Part shown: positions 51,300-61,621 of the stretch, in pieces
How positions within the stretch are numbered: the first letter of the stretch is position 1
Layout: each line of letters begins with the position of its first letter
Assembly: GCA_948146395.1 (NCBI GenBank)
Contig: OX411552.1
Location: 10,435,686-10,499,685 of the forward strand
Length of the DNA: 64,000 nt
Origin: Fragum whitleyi
Lineage: Eukaryota; Mollusca; Bivalvia; Cardiida; Cardiidae
Direction: 5' to 3'
The notes under the pieces: model-generated
The model's input: only the letters and a program-made list of their open reading frames with translations
Told to the model about the DNA's origin: nothing
The model's database searches: none
Translations under genes and position numbers: made by a program

Positions 51300-53630
51300 G
51301 ACGAGCTGATATGATCCAAGTCTAAAATAAAACAGTTATTAAGGTATTCCTAGTATGAAGCAAGGGTAAAAAGAATGTAAAAATGATACTAAAAACGAAT
51401 ACTATATGTTATTCCCGTTTTATGTCTGAAATTTAAATGACTTTCACCGTCCCGTTTAGAAAATATTGAAAAAAGTCCGTTTTCTTGAGTGGGTGGGGAA
51501 ATCGGCCATAAGATAGGAAGGGGTCTATCTTAAAATGATGATTGACCAATAAATTGCGTATAATCATGCGACATATTTCGTGCAATATATTTGGTAGAAA
51601 TGTTGTAAATTACAAAAAGTTAGTTTTGAACAAATAATTTTAATCAAATAATTCATAGTTAGCCAATATTTCAAGTCGGAAACAAAATAAGGCGCCTTTT
51701 TGTAATGCATTTCGGCTACAGTGACTATCAAAGAAATTCCTCTTTTTCAAAAAGTATTGATGGGGCATCTCAAATGCCTTTTTCAAAAATTGCCAAAATA
51801 CTTCGGGAATTCAGGGTAAAAGTATGGAAAAAGTTCGCCGTGGAAAAATAGAGAAAATTGACCAAGAGTTATGCGCCCATGAAATAAATAAACCTAATTT
51901 TTGACCATAGTTATGTTTTTAAGCTCTCTAATCGCGCTCGAGTCTTTAACAAAATGACTAAGTAAAATAAATTTGTTAATACCATTAATAATCTTATAAA
52001 ATTGCTGAAAAATGTTCAATGTTCTTATAATATTACTCGCATTTAATCAAATTCTTAATCTCAAGTGTCTGAACTACAAAGTGTGTCCATTTGTCTTTGA
52101 AATAATTGCACGAAACTATTGAAAAAAAGGGGGGAGGGGGGGTTCCCGTAGCAAAAAGTAAGATTTCTCTTTTAAAGAAAAAGGCTTTTGCTTTTGTAAA
52201 GGAAGGAATTTTTTCGGCATGGATCTTGCTTTCATTATTCTCTCATTCACAGGAGTATGAAAGGTAATCCTCCTTTAGTATGAAATGGATCGTTGAACTG
52301 TGTATTATACTCGTTCAAAAACTGGAATATTTTGCAAATAGACATAGTCGGTCCCTTTTTAGCATGCCAGATATCTACATCACGACAAATAATGTGTTCG
52401 TTACCTGTAACCATACTTTATTTTGGCCTAATTAAAATGTTTCTGTTGGTATAAACGTTCGACTGATTAAAAAAAATGATTGAAAAGGGACATAATATGT
52501 ACAAATATACATAAAGGTATCTTCCATGATAATTTGGGTTGCTCTTTTTATAGTTTGAATGTATGAATTGAAAAATTCGTGTAAATGCCTTTAGTAAAAG
52601 CAGAGAGAATTTGTTTCGGGTATAAGCGTAAGAATTTTTGTTCTCTAATTTTTCCGGGAAATCGGTTTCCGGGGGTGTGACTTCCGGCAGTCCTTTGGTC
52701 GGTACGCTTGAAGAAAGACAATTTCCTGCAAATTATTTTGATTGGTCAAGGTATTTTTTTACAGATTAACATTTGGTAACAGGACCGAAAACTCAATCAA
52801 AACCATAAAAGTATCATAAAATTTACATTTTGGTAGATTTTATCAAATTTCCATTGAGTTTATGTAGCTGTACGTCATTTTTAGCGGGAACGTCGATGAT
52901 TATGACGTCATCTATCTTACGTGCAAAACGACGCGCTTTGATTGTCGGAAATAGCCGAAATTAACCCATTTAATTCCGATCTTCACACTAGGAATACCTT
53001 ATGCATGCCTTGGCGAGCTTAACAATTTTTATATTCTAGATGTCGGGGCGATTTTTTTTGCGACAAAATCGAGTAATAAGTTTCTTCTTGTAGAATAGAC
53101 TGAATTTGTGGACTTTTAAAGCTTTCTTCACTCATATTGCCAACGAAATGCATCGTGGACGTCGTTTTCATGACCTCATAAAAGCGTCATTTTAATAAAG
53201 ACCTTTTGAAATTGCAAGACAGTGATTCTTTGGTGGCTGTTCTTCATACGACAAAAATTATAGAACGGAGTGTTGTCTTCTATGTCAAAAATACTAGAAA
53301 ATAATGTCGAAGACAGTTTTCTATCAATATTACTAAAAAAAAAACAAACTTTTTGTTACCTACCATTTCAAAATATTCAAAGACAACAGAGAGACGAAAA
53401 AGACATCTCATCGTCACAAAGTGTATTATTTATAATTTATTGATCTCGCTCATAAACTGCCTTTATATCTTTTTAATGCCGCTAATAAGGCTGATGCCAG
53501 CAAATGCAGAAACTTATTAAAAGTGAATTAATTTATAGAATCTGCATGAGCATTAAAGCTTCTTTAAATGAAGACATACATGAAATAAGGTAGTCACCGT
53601 TATGTAAAAAATAACGGAGGGGGTACAGTA
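51300..53630. other. No gene seen; G-run and CRE-bearing segment
   Basis: A G-rich tract at 52127-52142, ATGACGTCATCTAT at 52902 with ACGACGCGCTTT at 52927 (shared with 24.5 kb). Otherwise AT-rich spacer with no open frame of 60 codons in 2.3 kb. Confidence 0.4.
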
Positions 53631-53631
53631 A

Positions 53632-54067
53632 CAGTAAGGTAACAACATCGTGAAATTGTGAAGGTGAATGATTTTGGGCTGAAATCGAATCAGTGCGAGG
53701 AGCGAGTTTTGAGTAAGTTTAATGGGAGGTAATCCAATATCGCTAAATTTGTTCGGGATGAACTAAATTAGCGATATTCATTACCTCCCTTTAATAAAAT
53801 ATGCATACAATTTCTATAAATAGCTTCCTCTTTGTTCTAGAACCCATTCGACGATTACAATTTGAATTATGTCAGTAAAATTGTGATTTTTTTTAGCTAT
53901 TTATTTATTGGACAATGTTGTTGATTCTATCTTTTTCAGTGGGCTTGGAGCGTTTTTGAATGGTTTGAGTGTGATTAAGTGTTTGGAATGAATGAATGGA
54001 GCGCTGAGCGAGTGATTTGGAATGGTTGGGATCGAGATGAATGTCAATTTCACGATGTTGTTAACTG
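53632..54067 (+). mobile_element. TA MITE, subfamily A
   Basis: CAGTAAGGTAACAACATCGTGAAA-type left end (a few extra bases in the TIR) to GTTAACTG|TA, about 436 bp. Palindrome GGTAATCCAATATCGCTAAA / AACTAAATTAGCGATATTCA. The extra GTGATTAAGT in the right arm is a short insertion. Confidence 0.9.
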
Positions 54068-54069
54068 TA

Positions 54070-54968
54070 CGTATGACCTGTCAGTTTTCAATTCTATCGC
54101 AAAGTCAATCTTTTAATTAAAAGCTTTAATTGAAGAAACTACGATATTTCGATTCTACGATAGGTAGCTCCTTGGGATTGATGTTCACTTCGATCATAAG
54201 CATTCCAAACGTTTGGGATACAATAGAACACCCCGAAATAGTTTATTTTTAAAAAAGCTTCGAGATTATTTAAGACAATCAACCAAATTATCGCAATATT
54301 TAATTGGCTGGTATTGGATTTTAGGATTTTAAAGCATCTGATTTTTCCATGAAGACAAGAAACGTACTTAGATATTAGTAAAAGAATGAAATAAGATGTC
54401 ACTTTTTTATATATATTATATTAACTGCCTTTAAAATAATTCCTAGCACGCTCATCACAATCGTTAAATTTGAGCCCAGAAGCATTTCAAAATCATGCCC
54501 CTTGTCAATTTCACGATGTGATTAACTTTTATCGTACTTCGCGCCCAGCCGAGGACAAAATTTGATAGAAAGGTCCAACTATGACAAATACTGTATAGGA
54601 ACTCTGTACGCCATAAATGTTGGGTGCACCAAAGATGGTAAAAAGGTAAGTGTCATTTATTTCTAGCCAAAAACTGTTTAATTTTCATTTTCATAAACCA
54701 TGTTGGATATCGAAGTGAAATCCTTTTGTTGGAGAGCAAAGGAGTATAACTCCTTTTAAATTACTCTATAATGTTTGACTGAACATCGTGTTTTTGTGAC
54801 GTTGAAAATCGTTGAAGCGATATTCTTTGAAAAAAATGGCCTGTATTTCCCATTGCAGAAAGATCCGAACCAAAACGCACGTTTTGATGGATAGACAAAT
54901 GAAATATCTTTACATTGATATATGAATAGTTTGACTCGAATGTACTTTTGTTGAAATTCCGAGGTATA
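54070..54968. other. No gene seen; MITE scrap at 54484-54527
   Basis: TTTCAAAATCATGCCCCTTG then TCAATTTCACGATGTGATTA is a right-end scrap of the TA MITE. Frames at 54139-54402 and 54761-54997 (minus) are unrecognised. Confidence 0.45.
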
Positions 54969-55099
54969 CGGTTAGTCCGTGGGCCAGGAGGGGTCACCGT
55001 GCACCCCCCTAAGGGCTCTCCGAGAGTAGTATGGAAATGTTCATAGGACCTCCCTGAGTAAGAATTACGATGTTAACAGGTGGTAATTTGGGTCCCGAC

Positions 55100-56560
55100 T
55101 GCCATTCCGAGTGGTTTTCTGCCATAGCTAAAAATATATTCATTTTACCTTTGATTCACTATAGAGGGATTTTGTTCATTTTAAATATTTTTGAGAGTCT
55201 TAAACATTATATTTTGCGTTCTGGTGAAACCCTTAATTACTTTAAATGATTTTAAAGACCTCAACTTCCGCAATGGGAGATGGCAGCCAGTTCTAGATAA
55301 GATTTTTACTATTTTTTTCGATGAATGCAGTGCGATACAATTGTTCACCATGTATTACACCATGGATCATACTGCAAATGCTATGATATTGTTGATATGA
55401 CCTTACCGAGTTCAAGTCAAGTTGTTAACAGTCGATATTGTTGACCCTGATGCCTTTCTCCGTCTTTTTCTAAATGGTAGCCACTAAAAATACAAATTAA
55501 CCAGGAGACACTTAACGGATATCACTTGATTTCAAATCATATTTAATGACCAAAAAGTGTGTTTTTACGTTCTTGGTACAATATCTATTAGGTAATGTTA
55601 AATTGGATATCCAAACATCCTCTATTAGAGATGGCAGCCAGTTTAAGATAGGAATTTTGTTATGTTTGCTGCAAGCTGTGAAATATGAGGGGTGACCGTG
55701 AACTTTGCCGATCAATCCTCTCTGATTGTACCACAAAATTGTTACTTAAACATTCCAAAGGTTGAATAAAGTTGTTTACAGTAGATGTTTTGAGTCCTAA
55801 CTGCCTTTTTGGGATGTTTTTTCTAGATGGCAGCCAATGTAAACACATGTAAATAAATTGGAACAATTTGTATATGAGCAACCTATGTTTTTTATTATCT
55901 TTAATGACAAGAAAAATAAATATTTAGTGTTCTTGCTACATGCTGAAATAGCTTATGTCTTTTTAAAGATCAAACATCCTGAATGGTAGATGGCAGCCAG
56001 TTTTGAATATGAAATTTGCCTGTTTTTTTCCAGTCCATCATAAAAGTCATCTATGACAGGACAAAGGAAAAGTGTAACCGATATTTCTCAGTGAGAAGCA
56101 AAAAAGTATCAATCGATGTTTTTGGTGTTTCAACTGCCTTTCCGAATGTTTCTTTTAGATGGCAGCCAAGAAAAAGAATATATTACATAAGAATCCTTTT
56201 GCTAAAATTGGTCTATTTTTTAAATCTTATTTTCAGGACCAAATCACCTAAGTTAGGCGCAGTTCTTATTATTTCTTCAATTTAGTGTCTAATCTAAAAA
56301 CCAAATATACTGAAATGAAGATGGCAGCAAACTTTAGATACGTTCTTTGCTTATTTAACTGTAATAGTCTCTGAAACCAGTTGGGTGGGCATGTCACTCC
56401 TGTGGAAGGGGGATGTATCAAGTTGTTCACCATATATCCCTTAAATCAATATTCTGTCTCTTTCGTTTCACTTGACGGATTAGGGTAGTTTTAAATTGTC
56501 TCCGAGAAAAAACGTGATAAAATAAAATCTGAAATATGAGATGGCAGTCAGGTCATAATT
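55100..56560 (+). repeat. Left arm array: alternating A/B units, ~350 bp dimer
   Basis: GATGGCAGCC-like heads at 55279, 55473, 55630, 55826, 55989, 56158, 56320 and 56540. Units alternate: GATGGCAGCCAGTT(C/T)(T/A)AGAT type at 55279, 55630, 55989, 56320, and GATGGCAGCCA(A/C)..AAA type at 55473, 55826, 56158. Spacings 194, 157, 196, 163, 169, 162, 220 make a higher-order dimer of about 330-360 bp. Each B unit is preceded by a ...CGA(C/T)...ACTGCC(T/A)TT phrase. Confidence 0.85.
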
Positions 56561-56693
56561 AGAATTCACCTTATTTCTGTAAAAAACAACTTTATATGTA
56601 CATGTTTCTATCGAAAATTGATGCATAATGGTATCATTTTCTCCTTCTGTCAGTCCGTGTGTTTATACATAGGTTAGTTCATTTCTTGTTTCG

Positions 56694-57035
56694 ATTAAGG
56701 ACATCTTGGATTGACAAGGGTTCGTAGCACAAGCGACTTTTTATCGAACTTGAGCATAATTATACAATATAATGACGTATTGTTCTATTAGAAGTTATGT
56801 TTGTCTTCAGGACCAACAAGAAGCTTCCAAATCCACCCAAGCTAATGGAATTATTGAATGATTGGAAAATTTTGAATGATTTCGGAGTGGTTAAAATTGG
56901 TCGATTCAATGTTTTTTTTTATAATTTTGAGGCATTTTGAGTTAATGCTCAAAAAATGCCATGAATGGAACGCTGAGTAAATGATAAAGAATGGTTTTGA
57001 CTAGACTTAGTGTCAAGTACACAATGTTTTTTTTT
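56694..57035 (+). repeat. Decayed TA MITE in the fold-back centre
   Basis: GATTAAGGACATCTTGGATTGACAAGG is a worn left TIR. GAATGATTTCGGAGTGGTTA, CCATGAATGGAACGCTGAGT, AAATGATAAAGAATGGTTTT and AGTGTCAAGTACACAATG follow the right arm and TIR. No palindrome. Confidence 0.5.
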
Positions 57036-57065
57036 TACCTCAAAACATTTACTTCATTTATAGAC

Positions 57066-57440
57066 TGAAACTTTCACAGAATATAACAAGTCATTTCGTT
57101 GATGATTGCTTATATAAGGCCGAGTAACGGAAAAGGGGGGGGGGTGATGTAAAACTTCTTATCCACACATTCATCTTGCATTTAATGGTGGGTTTGCGTG
57201 AAACTTTCACAGAATGTTCCTAATCATGTGACTATGTGTGCTTATCAACTCCGTTGGATGACATTATTCCAAATCACGAAATATCTGCATAAATATCAAT
57301 TGTCTTGTAAATGTTACTCCTTCTACTTCAATGCATAATTTCATCAAACTATTGATGAATTTGTAAGAAGGTGTCACATAATGTTCCTGATCATGGGACA
57401 ATCGTAGCACATAATTATCAATGCTATATAGTCACTGTCA
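57066..57440 (+). repeat. Repeated module in the fold-back centre
   Basis: GAAACTTTCACAGAATATAA (57066), GAAACTTTCACAGAATGTTC (57199) and GTGTCACATAATGTTCCTGA (57372) begin three related units, each with AA/GATCATG(T/G)GAC and TTATCAA. Spacing about 133 and 173. A G-run is at 57136-57144. Confidence 0.55.
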
Positions 57441-57984
57441 TTAAGGGTGGTTTTGATGGCATTTTCGAAGTATACTTCATGATATGAATATGAGCATACA
57501 TTAAACGTTTGTCCATATATAATGCTGCTTCACAAAAAAGGAGTCATTTGTTCTAAGAATGTTTTAGTGAGGCGTTTCTTTTGTCAAACAGGGCGCATGT
57601 TTTTAATTTAAAACAGATAAATGCAGATTTACATTTCCATACAATAATAAAGCTATATTTTGGAAAAGTTGATAAAGGAAAACTTCAATATAGTCAAATG
57701 GAGGCCAAGATTGTTATAAAAATTAAATAAATTAATGCTAGGTAAAACGTACTAATCAAACTGATATATGAATTTCTAAATGTATCAGCTACGTAGGGAT
57801 TAGCACTGCTGAGCCCTTCAAGAGAAATATGAATAAAACAGACTTAAGCAAATTTAAGATATTGAAATAAGCAATATTGGTGGATTTGTTTCGGATTCTT
57901 TTTCATTTATTTGGCGGACATTTTCGGTCGCAATTTGAAAGTATTCCTTAATCGAACTAAATAAATATGGCGTATTCGTATAAA

Positions 57985-58920
57985 TATCTGGCTGCCATTT
58001 CGCTTTGAGAATTTCGGGAACATCAAATTAGCCCTAGATAATCAAGAAGAAAATGTTAAAAAATCATTTTTTCCCTTTCAGTTTGAAAACGTTTATTAGA
58101 AGGTGAAACCAAAGATACCGAATGTTAATATTAATACATCATTTTACCGCGGAGGGTCTTGTGAACAATTAATTTGATAAATCTTTTTCAGACCCCCCCC
58201 TCCCCGAATTAAATTCATGTTTAAATTCAGTATTTTTGGGATTTGAATTTCGACATTAATTGATAGAACGTTAGTTTAAACCCTAAATATAGGTGACTGG
58301 CCTTAAAATGTGAAGCAATGTTTGCATAGGGATTCTAATGTAATTCAAGCATCTTCTTGGCTGCCATAAAGAAAATGCCCTTAAAGGCAGTCGGGACACA
58401 AAATATCGATTAAAAGATTTTTGATTCTCACTCAGTGAGGTCGGCGAAACATTCCTTTGCACTCTCAGAAAGGGTTTTTTGGATTGTTCGTCTCCTCTTG
58501 TCTTATGCTCTGCAGCAAAAATTGGCAAATTCCATATTCAAGATTAGCTGCCATCTACCAAACAGGATCTTTGATCTTCAAATAGAATTTAGTTGTGTTT
58601 TTTTTCAGTTTGTAGCTAGAACACCAAATAGATATGTTTTTGGCCCTTAAATATAAAAAAATAAAGGTTGCTCGTATACAAGTTGTTCCAAATTATTTAC
58701 TTGTATTTGCATTGGTTGCCATGTAGACACACCAAAAGGCCGTCGGGACCCAAAATATCGACTATAAACAACTTGATTCAATCTTTGGGATGTTGCATGA
58801 ACAATTTTATGGCACAATTAGAGGGGATTTTTGGCAAAGATACATGGTGACCCTTCATCTTATAGGGACTGAAACAGTAAATAGCAAATTTTTTATCTTA
58901 AACTGGCTGCCATCTCTCTT
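57985..58920 (-). repeat. Right arm array, inner part
   Basis: Inverse units at 57990 (TGGCTGCCATTTCGC), 58359 (TTGGCTGCCATAAAG), 58546 (TAGCTGCCATCTACC), 58714 (TTGGTTGCCATGTAG) and 58903 (CTGGCTGCCATCTC). Reverse-complemented they align in order with the left arm units at 56158-55630, e.g. AACTTGTATACGAGCAACCT against AATTTGTATATGAGCAACCT. Confidence 0.85.
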
Positions 58921-58922
58921 AA

Positions 58923-59447
58923 TACAATACAATACAATTCATTTTATTGGTAATATAGGCCACCGGCCCATGATACAAATATGTCATAATAATTACACAT
59001 CATGAGAGTGATACCAACATGATAAACGTGAATAAGATATCTAAATGATGGCCCTCAAAAATACGATCAACATTAAATGTAATGGAAAATCAAAAAGAAG
59101 CAAAAAGACTTATACTGCAGTAGAAACTTCTCGTTATTGCTTACAAAGAAGTCAACATTTCAGGAAGTCGATCATATTAAACCAAAAACCCCGTGCTAAG
59201 GGTAATCGGCTGAATTGTCCGACTGAGACAATTCTACCGATCACCTTTAGCACTGAGCCCAGATCATTTGTACAAAAATAGGCGAAAAGAAAAATACACA
59301 ATCCTAGTTTCGTCGCGGTAAGAAAAGTATGTTTGTTGTGAGACTAAAGACTAGAAAGTTAATTGTGATTTTCATTCGAGTGAAATGGTCGTTTTGAACG
59401 ATTGACTATCAATAGATACATTGTACATGTATACAAAAATTACAAAC
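58923..59447 (-). other. LINE 3' UTR and tail
   Basis: Non-coding end of the LINE after the ORF2 stop. It ends CATGGGCCGGTGGCCTATAT, ACCAATAAAATGAATTGTAT and three ATTGT units. The plus-strand frame at 59045-59281 lies entirely in this UTR and is not a gene. Confidence 0.75.
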
Positions 59448-61499
59448 TTACATATTTAGAAGCGATTCAGATCGAATTTTAAATGCATTTTCTAAGAATT
59501 TAGCTATTATAAAAACCTCAGACTCATTTGATGTATTTAGAATTCTATAAAATGAGTCCGGAGTTCTACAACGTAGCCATTTCTTGGGGAAGTATACAAT
59601 TCGTAAGTTTTCATATAGATTACACTGGTAAAAGAAGTGAAATTCGTCTTCAATTACGAATCTATTTTCTCGGGTACAAAGAGGGCAGTACCTTTCGTGT
59701 TTTGGTAAAGATATGTGCCTGCCTTTTTCAATCATTAGTTCATGATTAGAGCAACGGAAATTTCCGTAAATTCTACGTAGATTAGGTGGCAGAAATGCAC
59801 ATAAATATAATTCTGGATTTAACAAAGATTTAAAATGTCGATAATGATCACCTTTTCCAGATAAAGCTATATTAGAAAACCATTGTTGAACATAACAATC
59901 TTTGATGCGAGTTTTGAAAGTATTAAGAAATAGATCATCATTACCTACGTCCTGAGAAATCCATACATATCCAAAACCCTGCGAATATAAAAGATTTTTG
60001 ATGCATGATGCCCATGTTTTCCTACCAGAATCATCTAATCTTTTAAGCATAAGATAACATTGCTTTGGATATCTATAGTTTTCCATACGTATAAGTTTAA
60101 GCCAATATTTGATACAATTTGGTATATAGTAAACGCATAGAGGAAGGCGACCACATTCTCCTAACACAAATGCATCAGACGTATTTTTGTATAAATTACA
60201 GTATTGCTTACAAAACTTGATATGAGTACTTTCAACTCTTTGATTATAAGTATAACCCCAAATTTGAGAACCGAAGCATAATATAGGTCTGATAGTGGTA
60301 TCAAAAATGTTAAATGCGTCATACGGATCAAGTCGGCCATATAATCTTTGAAACCGAAAAATGTAATAAAATGATTTGACAGATTGTAATGATAAATATT
60401 CACATGTTTTAGTCCAAGTAAATGTTGGAGTAAGATAAAGACCAAGATATTTGTAAAATGATACTGTTTCAATTTTTTGACCTTTAAAATACCAATTCTC
60501 GGATTGTTTTAATGGCCCTCCATTTCTAAATACAATAATTTTAGATTTGTTTAGGTTTAATTTCATGTTTGTTGACGTACAAAATTCCTCGACAACATTT
60601 ATTTGCCTCTGTAAAGCCAACACTGTATCGGAGAAAGTTGCAACGTCATCAGCAAACATCAGGGCGAATAACTCTTCAATTTCGTCGGTTACATAAATAC
60701 CACGATTACATTTCTTTTTTAACAATAAGATAAGGTCATTTATAAAAAGTGAAAAGATAATCGTACTGCTGACACATCCTTGTCTGGTTCCCGTTGTACA
60801 ACTGAAATATGTTGTTAACGAATCTTCAATTTTTATACAAGATTTGATTTTTGAATACATTGATTTAAAAATAATGTTAAATTTCCCAGATATGTTGTTT
60901 CTTGCAAAGGCGTCCCACAGCTTCTGGTGTTGGATGCTGTCGAACGCCTTTGCAAAATCAATGAAAAAGCAATAGAATCTTCCTCCCTTTTTTGATAAAT
61001 ACTTTTGAACTAATGCCATTATAATAAAACTGTTATCTGTAGTCGAATACCCCTTTCTAAATCCCGCCTGTGATTCGTGTAAAACACTGTAATTATCACA
61101 CCATAAAGTTAATCTATTGGATAGAATATGCACAAAAACTTTACAAAGACTGTCAATCAAAGAGATTCCTCTATAATTGTCCGGGTTCGTCAACGCACCC
61201 GATTTGTGAATTGGGGTGATAATGCTTTTACCCCATTCCGAGGGGAAATTGCCTGTATCGAATATGTGATTAAAAAGAATATTAATGTATGACAATGATG
61301 AAAGTATTGTATATTTAAACATTTCAATACATAATCCGTCCGGACCCGGAGCCCGATTATTCTTAATCGAGTTCAAACTATAGAGAATTTCATCGTCTGT
61401 TATTGGACTGTTTAATGATGAACAATCGTGATTAGTCGTAATTTGGTCTAAAGACGCGTCACGGGTGAAATTTGTCTCGGATTGACACTCGAGGTTCAA
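59448..61499 (-). CDS. LINE ORF2, reverse transcriptase part
   Basis: 683 codons, uninterrupted. PGPDGL (51-56), WGKSIITPIHKSG (89-101), NYRGISLIDSLCK (108-120), QAGFRKGYST (144-153), FIDFAKAFDS with the first catalytic Asp (179-188), GTRQGC (237-242), FADD catalytic box (282-285), LNLNKSK (311-317 region) and KYLGLYL are all RT blocks. The C-terminus has CPLCTRENRFVIEDEFHFFYQC, a Cys/His cluster. All catalytic residues are kept. The Met at 61499 is internal: the frame continues upstream through WSILKLRNSS to the frameshift. It copies LINE RNA at the nicked target in the nucleus. Confidence 0.93.
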   Translation of the reverse strand: MNLECQSETNFTRDASLDQITTNHDCSSLNSPITDDEILYSLNSIKNNRAPGPDGLCIEMFKYTILSSLSYINILFNHIFDTGNFPSEWGKSIITPIHKSGALTNPDNYRGISLIDSLCKVFVHILSNRLTLWCDNYSVLHESQAGFRKGYSTTDNSFIIMALVQKYLSKKGGRFYCFFIDFAKAFDSIQHQKLWDAFARNNISGKFNIIFKSMYSKIKSCIKIEDSLTTYFSCTTGTRQGCVSSTIIFSLFINDLILLLKKKCNRGIYVTDEIEELFALMFADDVATFSDTVLALQRQINVVEEFCTSTNMKLNLNKSKIIVFRNGGPLKQSENWYFKGQKIETVSFYKYLGLYLTPTFTWTKTCEYLSLQSVKSFYYIFRFQRLYGRLDPYDAFNIFDTTIRPILCFGSQIWGYTYNQRVESTHIKFCKQYCNLYKNTSDAFVLGECGRLPLCVYYIPNCIKYWLKLIRMENYRYPKQCYLMLKRLDDSGRKTWASCIKNLLYSQGFGYVWISQDVGNDDLFLNTFKTRIKDCYVQQWFSNIALSGKGDHYRHFKSLLNPELYLCAFLPPNLRRIYGNFRCSNHELMIEKGRHISLPKHERYCPLCTRENRFVIEDEFHFFYQCNLYENLRIVYFPKKWLRCRTPDSFYRILNTSNESEVFIIAKFLENAFKIRSESLLNM

Positions 61500-61621
61500 T
61501 ATTGTTTTAAAATGATCAATCCAGGCCCCGCCGTTTATAGGGTAAACTTGTTTTGGGGAAGAATTGCGTAATTTTAGAATAGACCAATACTTCTTGTTGT
61601 CGTTTCTAGAATTAATTAATT

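Noticed and set aside
56560..57985. Transposase gene in the fold-back centre
   Set aside because: No open frame of useful length on either strand; the centre holds a decayed MITE and a small tandem module.
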